From UBA2561 sp964577275 (lineage in GTDB: Bacteria > Bacteroidota > Bacteroidia > Cytophagales > Thermoflexibacteraceae): 42,258 bases of DNA. The translations under genes and the position numbers were made by a program. Each line of letters opens with the position of its first letter. Position 1 is the first letter of the stretch. Positions 34,917-42,258 of this stretch are shown here, in pieces. The stretch lies in the NCBI GenBank assembly GCA_964577275.1, contig CAZNYR010000024.1:1-42258 (forward strand). Direction: 5' to 3'. The notes under the pieces were generated by a model, which was not told the DNA's origin, ran no database searches, and was given only the letters and a program-made list of their open reading frames with translations.

Positions 34917-36302
34917 TTAGCGAAAAATATTGACCTCCGCAGTCGCACCTGACCGAATCGTAAAGTTTTTGATTACCGTATAATCACTGCCTTTAGCATT
35001 TTTGGCACGATAAACTAATTTGTAATTTCCGGGCTGAAAAGCGAATAATTTGTTGGCAGTACGCCCATTCCAATCCAACTGATGTACTAAAGTTTCTTTA
35101 TCGTCCTTGAGTTGGTAAAAATGTGCAAAACCTTCATAAAAATCACGCACGTTTAATATGCCCGGTTCTGGAACTTCAAGCACTTTTTTTTGTCCATTTA
35201 TGATGTCAATGCCCGTAAAATACGTGCGGGGAATTGTCGAGATTTCGAGGTCATATTTTCCGATAAGATAACGTTCTTCCGTTCCAACTTCCTGATTATG
35301 AAGGGTTTGAGTTGTTTTATGTTTTCGGATAATGGCATATAAATGATTGGCATATTCGACCGAAGCCCGCATTTTGAGTTCTAATTTTCCTGTTGGCGTT
35401 TTGACTTTAATGGTGTTATGTCGCCCGCCTATCAGCGTAATTCCTGACGTATAAACTGGTGGTATCGTACTGATTTTCAGGTCATAATTTATTAAAGCAT
35501 CAATCGCCAAGGTATCTGGCAAGCCTTGTTTATTTTGATAATGTACTAAGTCGTAAATGGTCTGATTGGTCATGGCATTACGGAAAGTCATGTTCAAATT
35601 TGTTTCGGTTGGTTTATTCTTTTCGTCCAGCAAATCAACTGTAACTGTCGTTCGACCAATGCTTTGATGAATGACATCGCCCAAAATATTCCGAAAATCA
35701 TCTCCATTTTTAGTGTCATACGGAGTGCCAATACATTCGAATGCCTTTTTGAACTCAAGTCCCACACCCAGCCCAACAATAAATGGTTTTAGAAAAATCC
35801 CTTTTTTTTGTAATCCCAGAGCAATAGCGCAAGGGTCGCCATCGCAGGATTCCAAACCATCAGTAATCAAAATAATGACATTCCGATAATTGCCCGAATT
35901 AGGAAAATCCTTTGTCGCTTGTTCTAAGGAATAGGCTATCGGGGTCGTGCCTTGTGGCTTGATTGCCAGTAACTTGCGGGCTAAAATGCTATGATTGTGT
36001 TTCTGAAAAGGCACTTCCAATTTGGAGTCCGTGCAGTTGCGAAATTTGTAGTGATATTGATGCCCATAAACGCGCAACGCAAATTCGACATTACCATTTA
36101 TCTTCATCGAATCAATCAAATCGGTAAGTTTTTCTTTCGCAATTTGAATCCGTAAACTGCCATCCCACTCGGCATTCATGCTTCCTGAACCATCCAAAAC
36201 AAATAAAACGCGTGTTTTTTCGGGCATGAGTTGTTGAGGTTTTTGGGCATACATCGAAAATTGACTACATAGAAGCAAAAAAAACAAATGTGCTATTTTC
36301 AT
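34917..36302 (-). CDS. Secreted von Willebrand factor A domain protein
   Basis: 461 residues. Signal peptide cleaved near MYAQ. The VWA domain spans about 30-215, with a complete metal-ion site (MIDAS): VLFVLDGSGSMNAEWDG (D-x-S-x-S), the threonine in KPQGTTPIAYSL and the aspartate in VIILITDGLES. The remaining 245 residues are beta-rich repeats (NYDLKISTIPPVYTSG, KYDLEISTIPRTYFTG, FAFQPGNYKLVYRAK), which look like three related beta-sandwich or PEGA-like units. A periplasmic or surface protein that binds a partner through Mg2+ is likely. The partner is unknown. Nearest neighbour upstream is gldA's flank, but no operon link is evident. Confidence 0.88.
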   Translation of the reverse strand: MKIAHLFFLLLCSQFSMYAQKPQQLMPEKTRVLFVLDGSGSMNAEWDGSLRIQIAKEKLTDLIDSMKINGNVEFALRVYGHQYHYKFRNCTDSKLEVPFQKHNHSILARKLLAIKPQGTTPIAYSLEQATKDFPNSGNYRNVIILITDGLESCDGDPCAIALGLQKKGIFLKPFIVGLGVGLEFKKAFECIGTPYDTKNGDDFRNILGDVIHQSIGRTTVTVDLLDEKNKPTETNLNMTFRNAMTNQTIYDLVHYQNKQGLPDTLAIDALINYDLKISTIPPVYTSGITLIGGRHNTIKVKTPTGKLELKMRASVEYANHLYAIIRKHKTTQTLHNQEVGTEERYLIGKYDLEISTIPRTYFTGIDIINGQKKVLEVPEPGILNVRDFYEGFAHFYQLKDDKETLVHQLDWNGRTANKLFAFQPGNYKLVYRAKNAKGSDYTVIKNFTIRSGATAEVNIFR

Positions 36303-36408
36303 AAATTACCTTGATTTTAAGTTTTTTTATCAAATAGGTTGGACTTTATTACGTTATTTCGGAAGATTAAATGGTAAAATATTTCATGGTATTAAGAAGA
36401 AGAATATA

Positions 36409-36456
36409 AAAAAAATTCGTGCCGTAACTTCTCATAAGTTAAGTCGTGGCACGAAT
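36409..36456 (-). terminator. Intrinsic terminator after the YceI-like gene
   Basis: Reading minus: ATTCGTGCC (36456-36448) pairs with GGCACGAAT (36423-36415), with inner AACTT/AAGTT, followed by a T8 run. It lies 35 nt past the stop at 36491. Confidence 0.85.
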
Positions 36457-36474
36457 CCATAGTTATCGTAAAAG

Positions 36475-36494
36475 ATTGATAATCAATAAATTAT
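36475..36494 (+). repeat. Recurring IHF-like AT-rich element, copy 4
   Basis: ATTGATAATCAATAAATTAT, with AATCAATAAATTA matching WATCAANNNNTTR. It overlaps the stop codon of the YceI-like gene at 36491-36493. Confidence 0.5.
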
Positions 36495-37135
36495 TCACAC
36501 TTTTTAGTAATCGGCACGCTGAATGAAATTTTCACCTCTGGATGCAAAATGCTGATTCCGTCCGTTCCTTTGTGTAGTTCCTCACACTTTTCGTTCAGTG
36601 CCTTGATGCCTTCACCACCTTGCCAATCATTGACGTTAATTTCGCCATTGGCTGTAATTTCGTCTTCGGAAACTTCATAGTTTAATTCGACCTCTTTCTG
36701 GATTTCATTCATATTAAAAGAAATGGTCATCTTGTCGTCCGTGATGCTTTTGACTTGTCCGAAAATGGCATCGCCTTTGATATTTCCAAAGAATTGGGCT
36801 TTGATTTTGCCGTCTCGCTCCTCGTTGTCGTATGTATTGATGTTATTCATATTGACCAATACTTCGAGATTTTCGAGTAATTTTTTGGGTTCATCAGCAT
36901 ATTCGACACTTGTTTTGACCGAAATGCTATCAAATTTGCCATTTACGCCTACTTTTTCAGTAAATTTATAGGCAACCCACGCCACACGGAGTTCATCGGC
37001 TTTGAGTGAATAGGTACATTTTTTCTCTGCAGGTGCGTCTGTGGTGCTTTGTTCGGTGGTATTTTCTTGCTGACCGCCACACGAAATTGCCAAGAAAAAT
37101 ATGCCTACAACCACAAATAGATTTAATTTTTTCAT
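36491..37135 (-). CDS. YceI-like lipoprotein
   Basis: 214 residues. Lipobox AISCGG gives a lipidated Cys19, followed by a flexible Gln/Thr-rich linker. The folded part (about 40-214) starts CTYSLKADELRVAWVAYKFTE-like and has KVGVNGKFDSISVK and then alternating strands (KMTISFNMNEIQKEVEL, ISFSVPITKKCE). The 'A-Y-K-F-T-x-K-x-G-V-x-G-x-F' pattern fits the YceI lipocalin-like family, which binds isoprenoid-type lipids in other bacteria. Two cysteines near the C-terminus may pair. An alternative is an unclassified beta-barrel. Monocistronic with its own terminator. Confidence 0.8.
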   Translation of the reverse strand: MKKLNLFVVVGIFFLAISCGGQQENTTEQSTTDAPAEKKCTYSLKADELRVAWVAYKFTEKVGVNGKFDSISVKTSVEYADEPKKLLENLEVLVNMNNINTYDNEERDGKIKAQFFGNIKGDAIFGQVKSITDDKMTISFNMNEIQKEVELNYEVSEDEITANGEINVNDWQGGEGIKALNEKCEELHKGTDGISILHPEVKISFSVPITKKCE

Positions 37136-37170
37136 GGGAAATAAAAATAAATTTAGGTTTTAATACTCCT

Positions 37171-37178
37171 CAAAGATA
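37171..37178 (-). promoter_or_regulatory. Possible -7 box for the YceI-like gene
   Basis: The minus strand reads TATCTTTG, a full TAnnTTTG match, 36 nt before the start. No -33 TTTG at standard spacing. Confidence 0.35.
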
Positions 37179-37361
37179 GCTAAATCTGGCATTTTTTGGG
37201 AATGGATACAAAAATAATTTTGAATTGCTGATTTTTGTCCCAAATTTGTGCGAATACTTGCATTGCGAAGTATTGAAATAGAATAAAATGATATGTGATA
37301 TTCATTTTTATCTATTTGATTATCAACAAGATATGTAACAAAATACGTAAGAAATCTGAGT

Positions 37362-38507
37362 ATGGCAAAGATACTGATTGTAGGTCCTGCGCATCCATTG
37401 CGTGGCGGAATTTCGGCACTTAACGAACGGCTGGCACAGGCTTTTCTGACTGAAAATCACGAAGTTGAGATTCTTTCTTTTCGGTTACAATATCCTGAAA
37501 TCTTATTTCCCGGCACATCGCAATATACCGATGATGCTGCACCTGAATCCCTGAAAATCACAACGAAATTAAATTCAGTGAATCCAATAAATTGGATTTT
37601 GGTAGGATTAGAATATCAAAAACAAAACTTTGATATTGTACTTTTCCGATATTGGTTGCCGTTCATGTCGCCTTGTTTAGGGACTGTCGCTCGCCTGATT
37701 GCTCGTAATAAGCGTTCCAAAATTATTGCCATTGCCGATAATATTATTCCGCACGAAAAACGCTTGGGCGATACGATTTTTACAAAATATTTTCTATCTG
37801 TTTGTCAGGGAATTATTGCCATGTCCAAATCGGTTTTGGATGATTTCAAAAAATTTGAACCACACAAACCCAATTTGTATTGTCCTCATCCTCTGTATGA
37901 TACGTATGGAAAAATGATTTCTAAATTAGAAGCGCGAAAACATTTACGCCTGAATCCTGTGGGAAAATACATTTTGTTTTTCGGATTTATTCGCACCTAC
38001 AAAGGGCTTGATATTTTGCTCGAAGCCTTAGCAGATGAACGCCTGAAACATCAAAATATTCACTTAATTATTGCGGGTGAATATTACGAAAATCACGAAA
38101 AATATGAAACGATTATCAAAAAATATCAGCTCGAAAATAGGATTATTCGTAGAATGCAGTTTATTTCTGCCGAAGAAGTCAAATATTATTTTGGAGCATC
38201 CGATTTGATTACGCAACCGTACAAAACGGCGACCCAAAGTGGGGTTTCGCAAATTGCGTATCATTTCGAAAAACCGATGTTGGTTACGGATGTGGGCGGT
38301 TTGGCGGAGTTGATTCCACATCAAAAAGTAGGGTATGTTGTTCCGCCCGAAAATCCAAAAGTGATTGCGGATGCGATTGCGGATTTTTATGAAAATGAAC
38401 GAGAAACAGAGTTTGTCCGAAATACGAGCCTCGAAAAGCAAAAATACGGATGGAATAACATGACTCAAACGGTGTTTGAATTAATTAAAAAAATTGATAA
38501 TCAGTAA
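37362..38507 (+). CDS. Glycosyltransferase, GT-B fold (GT4-like)
   Basis: 381 residues. N-terminal Rossmann half opens ILIVGPAHPLRGGISALNE, with the glycine-rich acceptor loop PLRGGIS. The C-terminal donor half has YILFFGFIRTYKGLDILLEAL and SDLITQPYKTATQSGVSQIA, then GGLAELIPHQKVGYVVPPEN, corresponding to the GT4 nucleotide-sugar site. One helix near 100-115 (LPFMSPCLGTVARLI) may touch the membrane. Donor and acceptor are unknown. The last codons IDNQ-stop are formed by the recurrent IHF-like element. Only 14 bp separate it from the muramidase gene, so the two form an operon. Confidence 0.9.
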   Translation: MAKILIVGPAHPLRGGISALNERLAQAFLTENHEVEILSFRLQYPEILFPGTSQYTDDAAPESLKITTKLNSVNPINWILVGLEYQKQNFDIVLFRYWLPFMSPCLGTVARLIARNKRSKIIAIADNIIPHEKRLGDTIFTKYFLSVCQGIIAMSKSVLDDFKKFEPHKPNLYCPHPLYDTYGKMISKLEARKHLRLNPVGKYILFFGFIRTYKGLDILLEALADERLKHQNIHLIIAGEYYENHEKYETIIKKYQLENRIIRRMQFISAEEVKYYFGASDLITQPYKTATQSGVSQIAYHFEKPMLVTDVGGLAELIPHQKVGYVVPPENPKVIADAIADFYENERETEFVRNTSLEKQKYGWNNMTQTVFELIKKIDNQ

Positions 38508-38512
38508 GTTAT
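38493..38512 (+). repeat. Recurring IHF-like AT-rich element, copy 5
   Basis: ATTGATAATCAGTAAGTTAT, one base off the WATCAANNNNTTR core. It spans the last four codons and stop of the glycosyltransferase and the 14-bp gap to the next gene. Confidence 0.45.
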
Positions 38513-38521
38513 AAAAAAAGT

Positions 38522-39766
38522 ATGCGTACTATTTTACTTATTTTCGTGTTTTTTTGGGGGTATCAAAATTTGACGGCACAAACCTTAATCCCGAAAGTTC
38601 GGACGGGTTTACGTGTACTAAAAGACCAAAATTTTAAAGTTTTGGAGGGAAAACGTATCGGTTTACTTACAAATCCTACGGGGATTGACGAAAAATATAA
38701 ATCGACAGTTGATATTTTATTTGAAGCCCCGAATGTCAAGTTGGTGGCTCTTTTTGCGCCCGAACATGGCATTCGAGGAAATATATCGGCAGGCAAAGAC
38801 GTGCAAAGTTATGTTGATGAAGTAACTGGCTTACAGGTCTATTCGTTGTATGGAAAATACCGCAAACCTTCGGCTGAAATGCTCAAGAATGTAGATGCCA
38901 TTGTCTATGATATTCAGGACATTGGCTCTCGTTCGTACACCTATATCAGTACGATGGGATTGCTCATGGAAGCCGCCGCAGAAACAGGCAAAGAGGTCAT
39001 TATTTTAGACCGTCCGAATCCTTTGGGCGGCAAACGTGTGGAGGGTTATGTTACGGATGATAAGTTTATTTCGTTCATTAGTCAATATAAAATTCCGTAT
39101 ATTTATGGGCTTACTTGCGGTGAATTAGCCAAATTATTGAATCATGAAGGGATGCTTCGAGAGGGGGTGCGTTGCAAACTGACCATTGTACCGATGCGAG
39201 GCTGGACTCGTTCGATGACTTTTCAGGAAACGGGTTTGCCTTGGGTGCCGACCTCTCCACATATTCCGCACAAACATTCGTCATTTTATTATCCTGCATC
39301 AGGAATTTTGGGCGAAACACCCTCATTTTCAATCGGTGTGGGCTATACGTTGCCTTTTGAAACGTTTGCTGCCGAATGGATAAATCCGATAAAATTTGCC
39401 CAACGCCTGAATATGCTCAAATTGCACGGCGTGCATTTTCGTCCGATTTCTTACACGCCTTATTATGGGTCAAAAAAAGGGCAAGATGTGCATGGTGTGC
39501 AGGTGTGCATCACGGACTATGAACGTGCTAAACTATCTGAAATTCAGTTTTATGTCATGCAAGTCAATCACGAAATGTATCCCGATAAAAATCCGTTTAT
39601 GAATTTAACTGCTGACCGTCTGGAGATGTTTGATAAGGCGTGCGGTTCGGATAAAATTCGTAAAATATTTAGCCGAAATTTCCAATTCAAAGACATCAAA
39701 TGGGTTTGGTACGAGGGCGCACGCAAGTTCCAAAAATTATCCCAGCCGTATTATTTGTATCGTTAG
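38522..39766 (+). CDS. namZ: Exo-beta-N-acetylmuramidase (NamZ, DUF1343 family)
   Basis: 414 residues. A signal peptide is cleaved near LTAQ, so it acts outside the cytoplasm. DUF1343 markers are all present: LEGKRIGLLTNPTGID, LVALFAPEHGIRGNISAGK, VDAIVYDIQDIGSRSYTYI, EVIILDRPNPLGGKRVEG, IPYIYGLTCGELAKLL, WVPTSPHIPHKHSSFYYPA. The family (GH171) releases terminal N-acetylmuramic acid from peptidoglycan fragments, so a role in cell wall recycling or MurNAc salvage is expected. It is coupled to the upstream glycosyltransferase, a pairing that may link wall or envelope glycan turnover. It converges with the next gene with 7 bp between stops. Confidence 0.92.
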   Translation: MRTILLIFVFFWGYQNLTAQTLIPKVRTGLRVLKDQNFKVLEGKRIGLLTNPTGIDEKYKSTVDILFEAPNVKLVALFAPEHGIRGNISAGKDVQSYVDEVTGLQVYSLYGKYRKPSAEMLKNVDAIVYDIQDIGSRSYTYISTMGLLMEAAAETGKEVIILDRPNPLGGKRVEGYVTDDKFISFISQYKIPYIYGLTCGELAKLLNHEGMLREGVRCKLTIVPMRGWTRSMTFQETGLPWVPTSPHIPHKHSSFYYPASGILGETPSFSIGVGYTLPFETFAAEWINPIKFAQRLNMLKLHGVHFRPISYTPYYGSKKGQDVHGVQVCITDYERAKLSEIQFYVMQVNHEMYPDKNPFMNLTADRLEMFDKACGSDKIRKIFSRNFQFKDIKWVWYEGARKFQKLSQPYYLYR

Positions 39767-39773
39767 ATAAGGT

Positions 39774-40364
39774 TTATGACCTTAATTTAAATTTGAGTGT
39801 TGCCAACGAAGTATTTGCCGTGATTTCGGTACATTTTCCGTTTTTATATTTGTATTGATTTTTATTGCCGTTCGGCAGGCTTACTTCGTAAATCTGATTT
39901 CCGAGCGGTCGCAACGCACAATAAGTAGCAAATCGTTCGGAAAATACTTTCGTTTTATTGATAGGTTCTTCATAATACATAGAAAGTATGGTGTATTTGG
40001 CACGAGCCAGATGTATATTTTTCTTTTTGTCATTGATTTCGGCTTGATATTTTACCCCATCCCAATTAATTTTTGAATATTCCTGCACATTTCCGTTGGC
40101 GGTATTTTTAGTATCTGCCTTGCTGAAAAGTCCGTCAGTAAATGTGGTATTAAATAAATAGACCAAATCCACCTTGAATAATAGGCGGAACGAAACGTGC
40201 GTATCGGCTTTGATGCGGGTAATGCTTCCGTTTTGGATGCGGGTTGTTTTTATTGTGCCAATGGATGTATTTTCGTTTCGATAAATATCGTAATGATAGA
40301 CTTGGGCGTGAGTTTCGAGCAGAAAAAAGCTAAAAATCAGGAAAAAAACGAGTTGCTTTGCCAT
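39774..40364 (-). CDS. Secreted protein of unknown function, DUF6134-like
   Basis: 196 residues. Signal peptide ending LETHAQ. The mature protein is a run of beta strands (YHYDIYRNENTSIGTIKTT, HVSFRLLFKVDLVYLF, YTILSMYYEEPI, NQIYEVSLPNGN, YKYKNGKCTEIT). The pattern 'G-T-I/M-x-x-T-R ... F-x-x-K-V ... G-K-V/Q-x-E' resembles DUF6134 proteins of Bacteroidota, but I am only moderately sure of that name. No catalytic residues can be proposed. It is the only gene on its transcript by layout. Confidence 0.75.
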   Translation of the reverse strand: MAKQLVFFLIFSFFLLETHAQVYHYDIYRNENTSIGTIKTTRIQNGSITRIKADTHVSFRLLFKVDLVYLFNTTFTDGLFSKADTKNTANGNVQEYSKINWDGVKYQAEINDKKKNIHLARAKYTILSMYYEEPINKTKVFSERFATYCALRPLGNQIYEVSLPNGNKNQYKYKNGKCTEITANTSLATLKFKLRS

Positions 40365-40450
40365 ATTATTATTCAGTTTTTGAGTATGCTATTTGTATTG
40401 TAGATACCTTCAAGGACAAAGTACCCTTACGAATTGGGATTATTTTATTT

Positions 40451-40472
40451 TAACTTATTGAATATCAAGTTA
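40451..40472 (-). repeat. Recurring AT-rich element, copy 6 (degenerate)
   Basis: TAACTTATTGAATATCAAGT on plus. The minus strand has TTCAATAAGTTA, one base from the WATCAANNNNTTR core. Confidence 0.35.
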
Positions 40473-40601
40473 TTGTATTCCATAAATTAAAAGGTTTATA
40501 TGAATTAGAATCGAATAATCTGACAAATTATAAAATCCACACCACAAAACCAAACCGTTATTTTTTGCGATTTTTTTAGAGCATTTCCTTCGATTACAAA
40601 G

Positions 40602-40640
40602 AAAAAAGCCGTCATTACTTTTCAAAAGTGATGACGGTTA
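40602..40640 (-). terminator. Intrinsic terminator after the aminotransferase gene
   Basis: Reading minus: CCGTCATCACTTTT pairs with AAAAGTAATGACGG (one mismatch at the C/A position), then C and T6. It lies about 65 nt past the stop at 40705. Confidence 0.85.
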
Positions 40641-40644
40641 AAAT

Positions 40645-40664
40645 ATTGATAATGAATAACTTAT
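40645..40664 (+). repeat. Recurring AT-rich element, copy 7 (degenerate)
   Basis: ATTGATAATGAATAACTTAT, two bases from copy 4's class (C to G, G to C). It sits between the aminotransferase stop and its terminator. Confidence 0.35.
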
Positions 40665-40704
40665 ACAAAAAAAGGAGCATAAATGGATGTATAGTTTTAT
40701 ACAT

Positions 40705-41910
40705 TTACCGATAATTTTGTAGGAATAATTCTAATTTATCCATCGCCACTTTGAGCATCTCGACTGATGGCAAAAAGACAATGCGAAAATGGTCAGGGGT
40801 ATGCCAATGAAAGCCTGTTCCTTTGACCACCAGCACTTTTTGTTCTCGTAATAAATCCAGGACAAATTTTTCATCATCCTGAATATCATAGAGTTTGGTG
40901 TCGATTTTGGGAAATAAATAGAATGCTCCTTTGGGTTTGACACAAGTAATTCCTTCCATATTCATGAGTCGCTGATGGCAATAATCGCGCTGTTTTCGGA
41001 GTCTGCCTTGCGGTAAGACGAGTTCATGAATACTTTGATAGCCTCCCAGCGCAGTCTGAATGGCAAATTGTGCGGGGACATTACTGCATAACCGCATGCT
41101 ACTCAATAAGTTAAGCCCTTGTGCGTAGGATTTGGCAGCGGCTTTATTGCCGCTCAAAATCAGCCATCCCGCCCGAAATCCTGCGGCTCGATAGACCTTT
41201 GATAATCCGCCAAACGTAACAAATAAGATGTCATCAGAAAAAGAAGCTGTGGCAAAATGAGCGGTATCATCATATGTAATTTTATCATAAATTTCGTCTG
41301 AAAATACAATTAATTCGTGTTTTTCTGCTAAAGCGACAAATCGTTGCAAAAACTCGGAATCATAAACCGCTCCCGTAGGATTATTTGGATTAATAATGAC
41401 GATGCCTTTAGTTTGGTGATTAATTTTCTGTTCGATGTCCGCCAAATCAGGATACCAGTCTGCTTGCTCATCGCAGATATAATGCACCGCTTTTCCGCCT
41501 GCCAGATTGACCGCTGAAGTCCACAATGGATAATCTGGTGCAGGGACTAAAATTTCGTCGCCCTCATTCAAAAGCCCTTGCATTGCCATGACAATCAGGT
41601 CGCTTACACCATTTCCGATGTAAATATCTTCAATTTCGACATTTCGGATAGCTTTACTCTGAGAATATTGCATGATGGCTTTTCGGGCGGCAAATAATCC
41701 TTTTGATTCGCAATAGCCTTGGGCTTTTCGGAGATTCAAAATAACATCTTGGATAATCTCATCAGGAGCATCAAACCCAAAGGGTGCAGGATTCCCAATG
41801 TTCAGGCGATTAATGCGATATCCTTGTTTTTCAAGGCGTTGCGATTCTTCATACACCTTGCCTCGAATGTCATATTCGACATTCGCTAACTTATTGCTGC
41901 TCAGTATCAT
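40705..41910 (-). CDS. alaA: Alanine/other amino acid aminotransferase (class I/II), AlaA-like
   Basis: 401 residues from the ATG at 41910. An in-frame ATG 45 codons upstream adds MPFQKRLSESYFTQK-like sequence not found in the family. It is a PLP fold type I enzyme: LNIGNPAPFGFDAPDE, GYCESKGLFAARKAI, APDYPLWTSAVNLAGGK, INPNNPTGAVYD, FSDEIYDKITYDD, the PLP lysine in GGLSKVYRAAGFRAGW (Lys238) and the conserved arginine in HFRIVFLP. The NPAPFGF opening, G-x-SKVYRAAGFR and length match AlaA (YfbQ), which makes alanine from pyruvate and glutamate. It could also act on related amino acids. Confidence 0.92.
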   Translation of the reverse strand: MILSSNKLANVEYDIRGKVYEESQRLEKQGYRINRLNIGNPAPFGFDAPDEIIQDVILNLRKAQGYCESKGLFAARKAIMQYSQSKAIRNVEIEDIYIGNGVSDLIVMAMQGLLNEGDEILVPAPDYPLWTSAVNLAGGKAVHYICDEQADWYPDLADIEQKINHQTKGIVIINPNNPTGAVYDSEFLQRFVALAEKHELIVFSDEIYDKITYDDTAHFATASFSDDILFVTFGGLSKVYRAAGFRAGWLILSGNKAAAKSYAQGLNLLSSMRLCSNVPAQFAIQTALGGYQSIHELVLPQGRLRKQRDYCHQRLMNMEGITCVKPKGAFYLFPKIDTKLYDIQDDEKFVLDLLREQKVLVVKGTGFHWHTPDHFRIVFLPSVEMLKVAMDKLELFLQNYR

Positions 41911-42258
41911 TTTACATTTTTTTCTCATACGATATGCCGATTTTAAATGCGTTGGCATTTTTACGAAAAAAATTAATTGAAAGCCGAAAGGTACGGCATT
42001 TTTTTGAGTAAAATATGATTCCGATAACCGTTTTTGAAATGGCAAAATCTAATTTAATAGGGATTATCATGATAATTAGGTGGACAATTTGACTTTTGGA
42101 GTGATTTCAAAAAACGCTGATTCTCAATCACTCAAATATTTGAAACGATTGAGTAATTCGGACTCACTAATATAAACGTCATTGTGAGTTTAAATTATAA
42201 CATATAACCATTTGATAATGATTGAGTTATGATGGGGTTAATTTTTTTTTGTGTAGAA
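41911..42258. other. Upstream region of alaA to the window end, no gene recognised
   Basis: 348 bp of AT-rich sequence. It contains the palindromic element at 42056-42077 and the repeated words ATTGAGTAAT and TCAATCACTCAA (42118-42157). No supported open frame or RNA gene. The stretch 42178-42258 ends in a T-rich run at the window edge. Confidence 0.4.
42056..42077. promoter_or_regulatory. Palindromic element, copy 2
   Basis: It contains a perfect 14-bp palindrome ATTATCATGATAAT and is 19/22 equal to the segment at 10534-10555. It lies about 150 bp upstream of the alaA start and may be an operator. Confidence 0.4.

Noticed and set aside
1..42258. Defence island, prophage, integron or CRISPR
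   Set aside because: No Cas, restriction, toxin-antitoxin, integrase, transposase or spaced repeat array was seen.

Overview
The window looks like a chromosomal segment from a gliding, low-GC member of the Bacteroidota, most likely Cytophagales. The signs are: a large surface protein ending in a FlgD/CHU_C-like domain; a BNR/fibronectin protein with a Por (type IX) secretion tail; a gldA/gldF gliding ABC transporter pair; a DUF2400/TIGR02757 protein; many lipoproteins; TAnnTTTG-type -7 promoter boxes; and AT-rich intergenic sequence with few Shine-Dalgarno sites. The genus cannot be named from the sequence alone. Two runs of N (26094-26193 and 31267-31276) show that this is a scaffolded draft assembly.

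Layout. 1-1512: a hybrid histidine kinase on the minus strand, cut by the window edge. 1767-9366: an isolated hisG, then a 2199-residue secreted protein made of Ig-like and lamin-tail modules. 9405-13296: an M20 deacetylase, a lipoprotein, tRNA-Ser(UGA), a tiny lipoprotein, a two-helix membrane coiled-coil protein and a SirB1-type transglutaminase-like protein. 13346-15792 (minus): bioF behind isochorismate synthase. 16182-18744: an SLC13-type anion transporter and an OmpA-family lipoprotein. 18815-21697: an unknown membrane-anchored protein, a DUF2400 protein and a lipoprotein MsrB. 21813-27395 (minus): the BNR/FN3 T9SS cargo with an exact 290-bp internal duplication, a small lipoprotein, an assembly gap, a zinc-finger/pRiA4b_ORF3-like protein and a GNAT acetyltransferase. 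27656-29738: groES-groEL. 30009-33054: L-2-hydroxyglutarate oxidase, trpS and rsmG. 33075-37135 (minus): gldF, gldA, a VWA protein and a YceI-like lipoprotein. 37362-39766: a glycosyltransferase followed closely by a NamZ-type exo-muramidase. 39774-41910 (minus): an unknown secreted protein and an AlaA-type aminotransferase.

Most genes are single units or pairs. The common theme is the cell envelope: at least six lipoproteins, two T9SS-like surface proteins, a gliding ABC transporter, a muramidase and an OmpA-like peptidoglycan anchor. These are mixed with housekeeping genes (hisG, bioF, menF, trpS, rsmG, groESL, alaA). I found no phage, transposase, CRISPR array or obvious defence island.

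The least explained signals are non-coding. An element close to ATTGATAATCAATAAGTTAT recurs at seven gene ends and intergenic places, and four copies contain a perfect match to the E. coli IHF consensus WATCAANNNNTTR. A second palindromic element, ATTATCATGATAAT-like, occurs twice upstream of genes. A compound inverted repeat precedes groES. An identical 13-mer flanks the 100-N gap, which suggests the gap may not be real.
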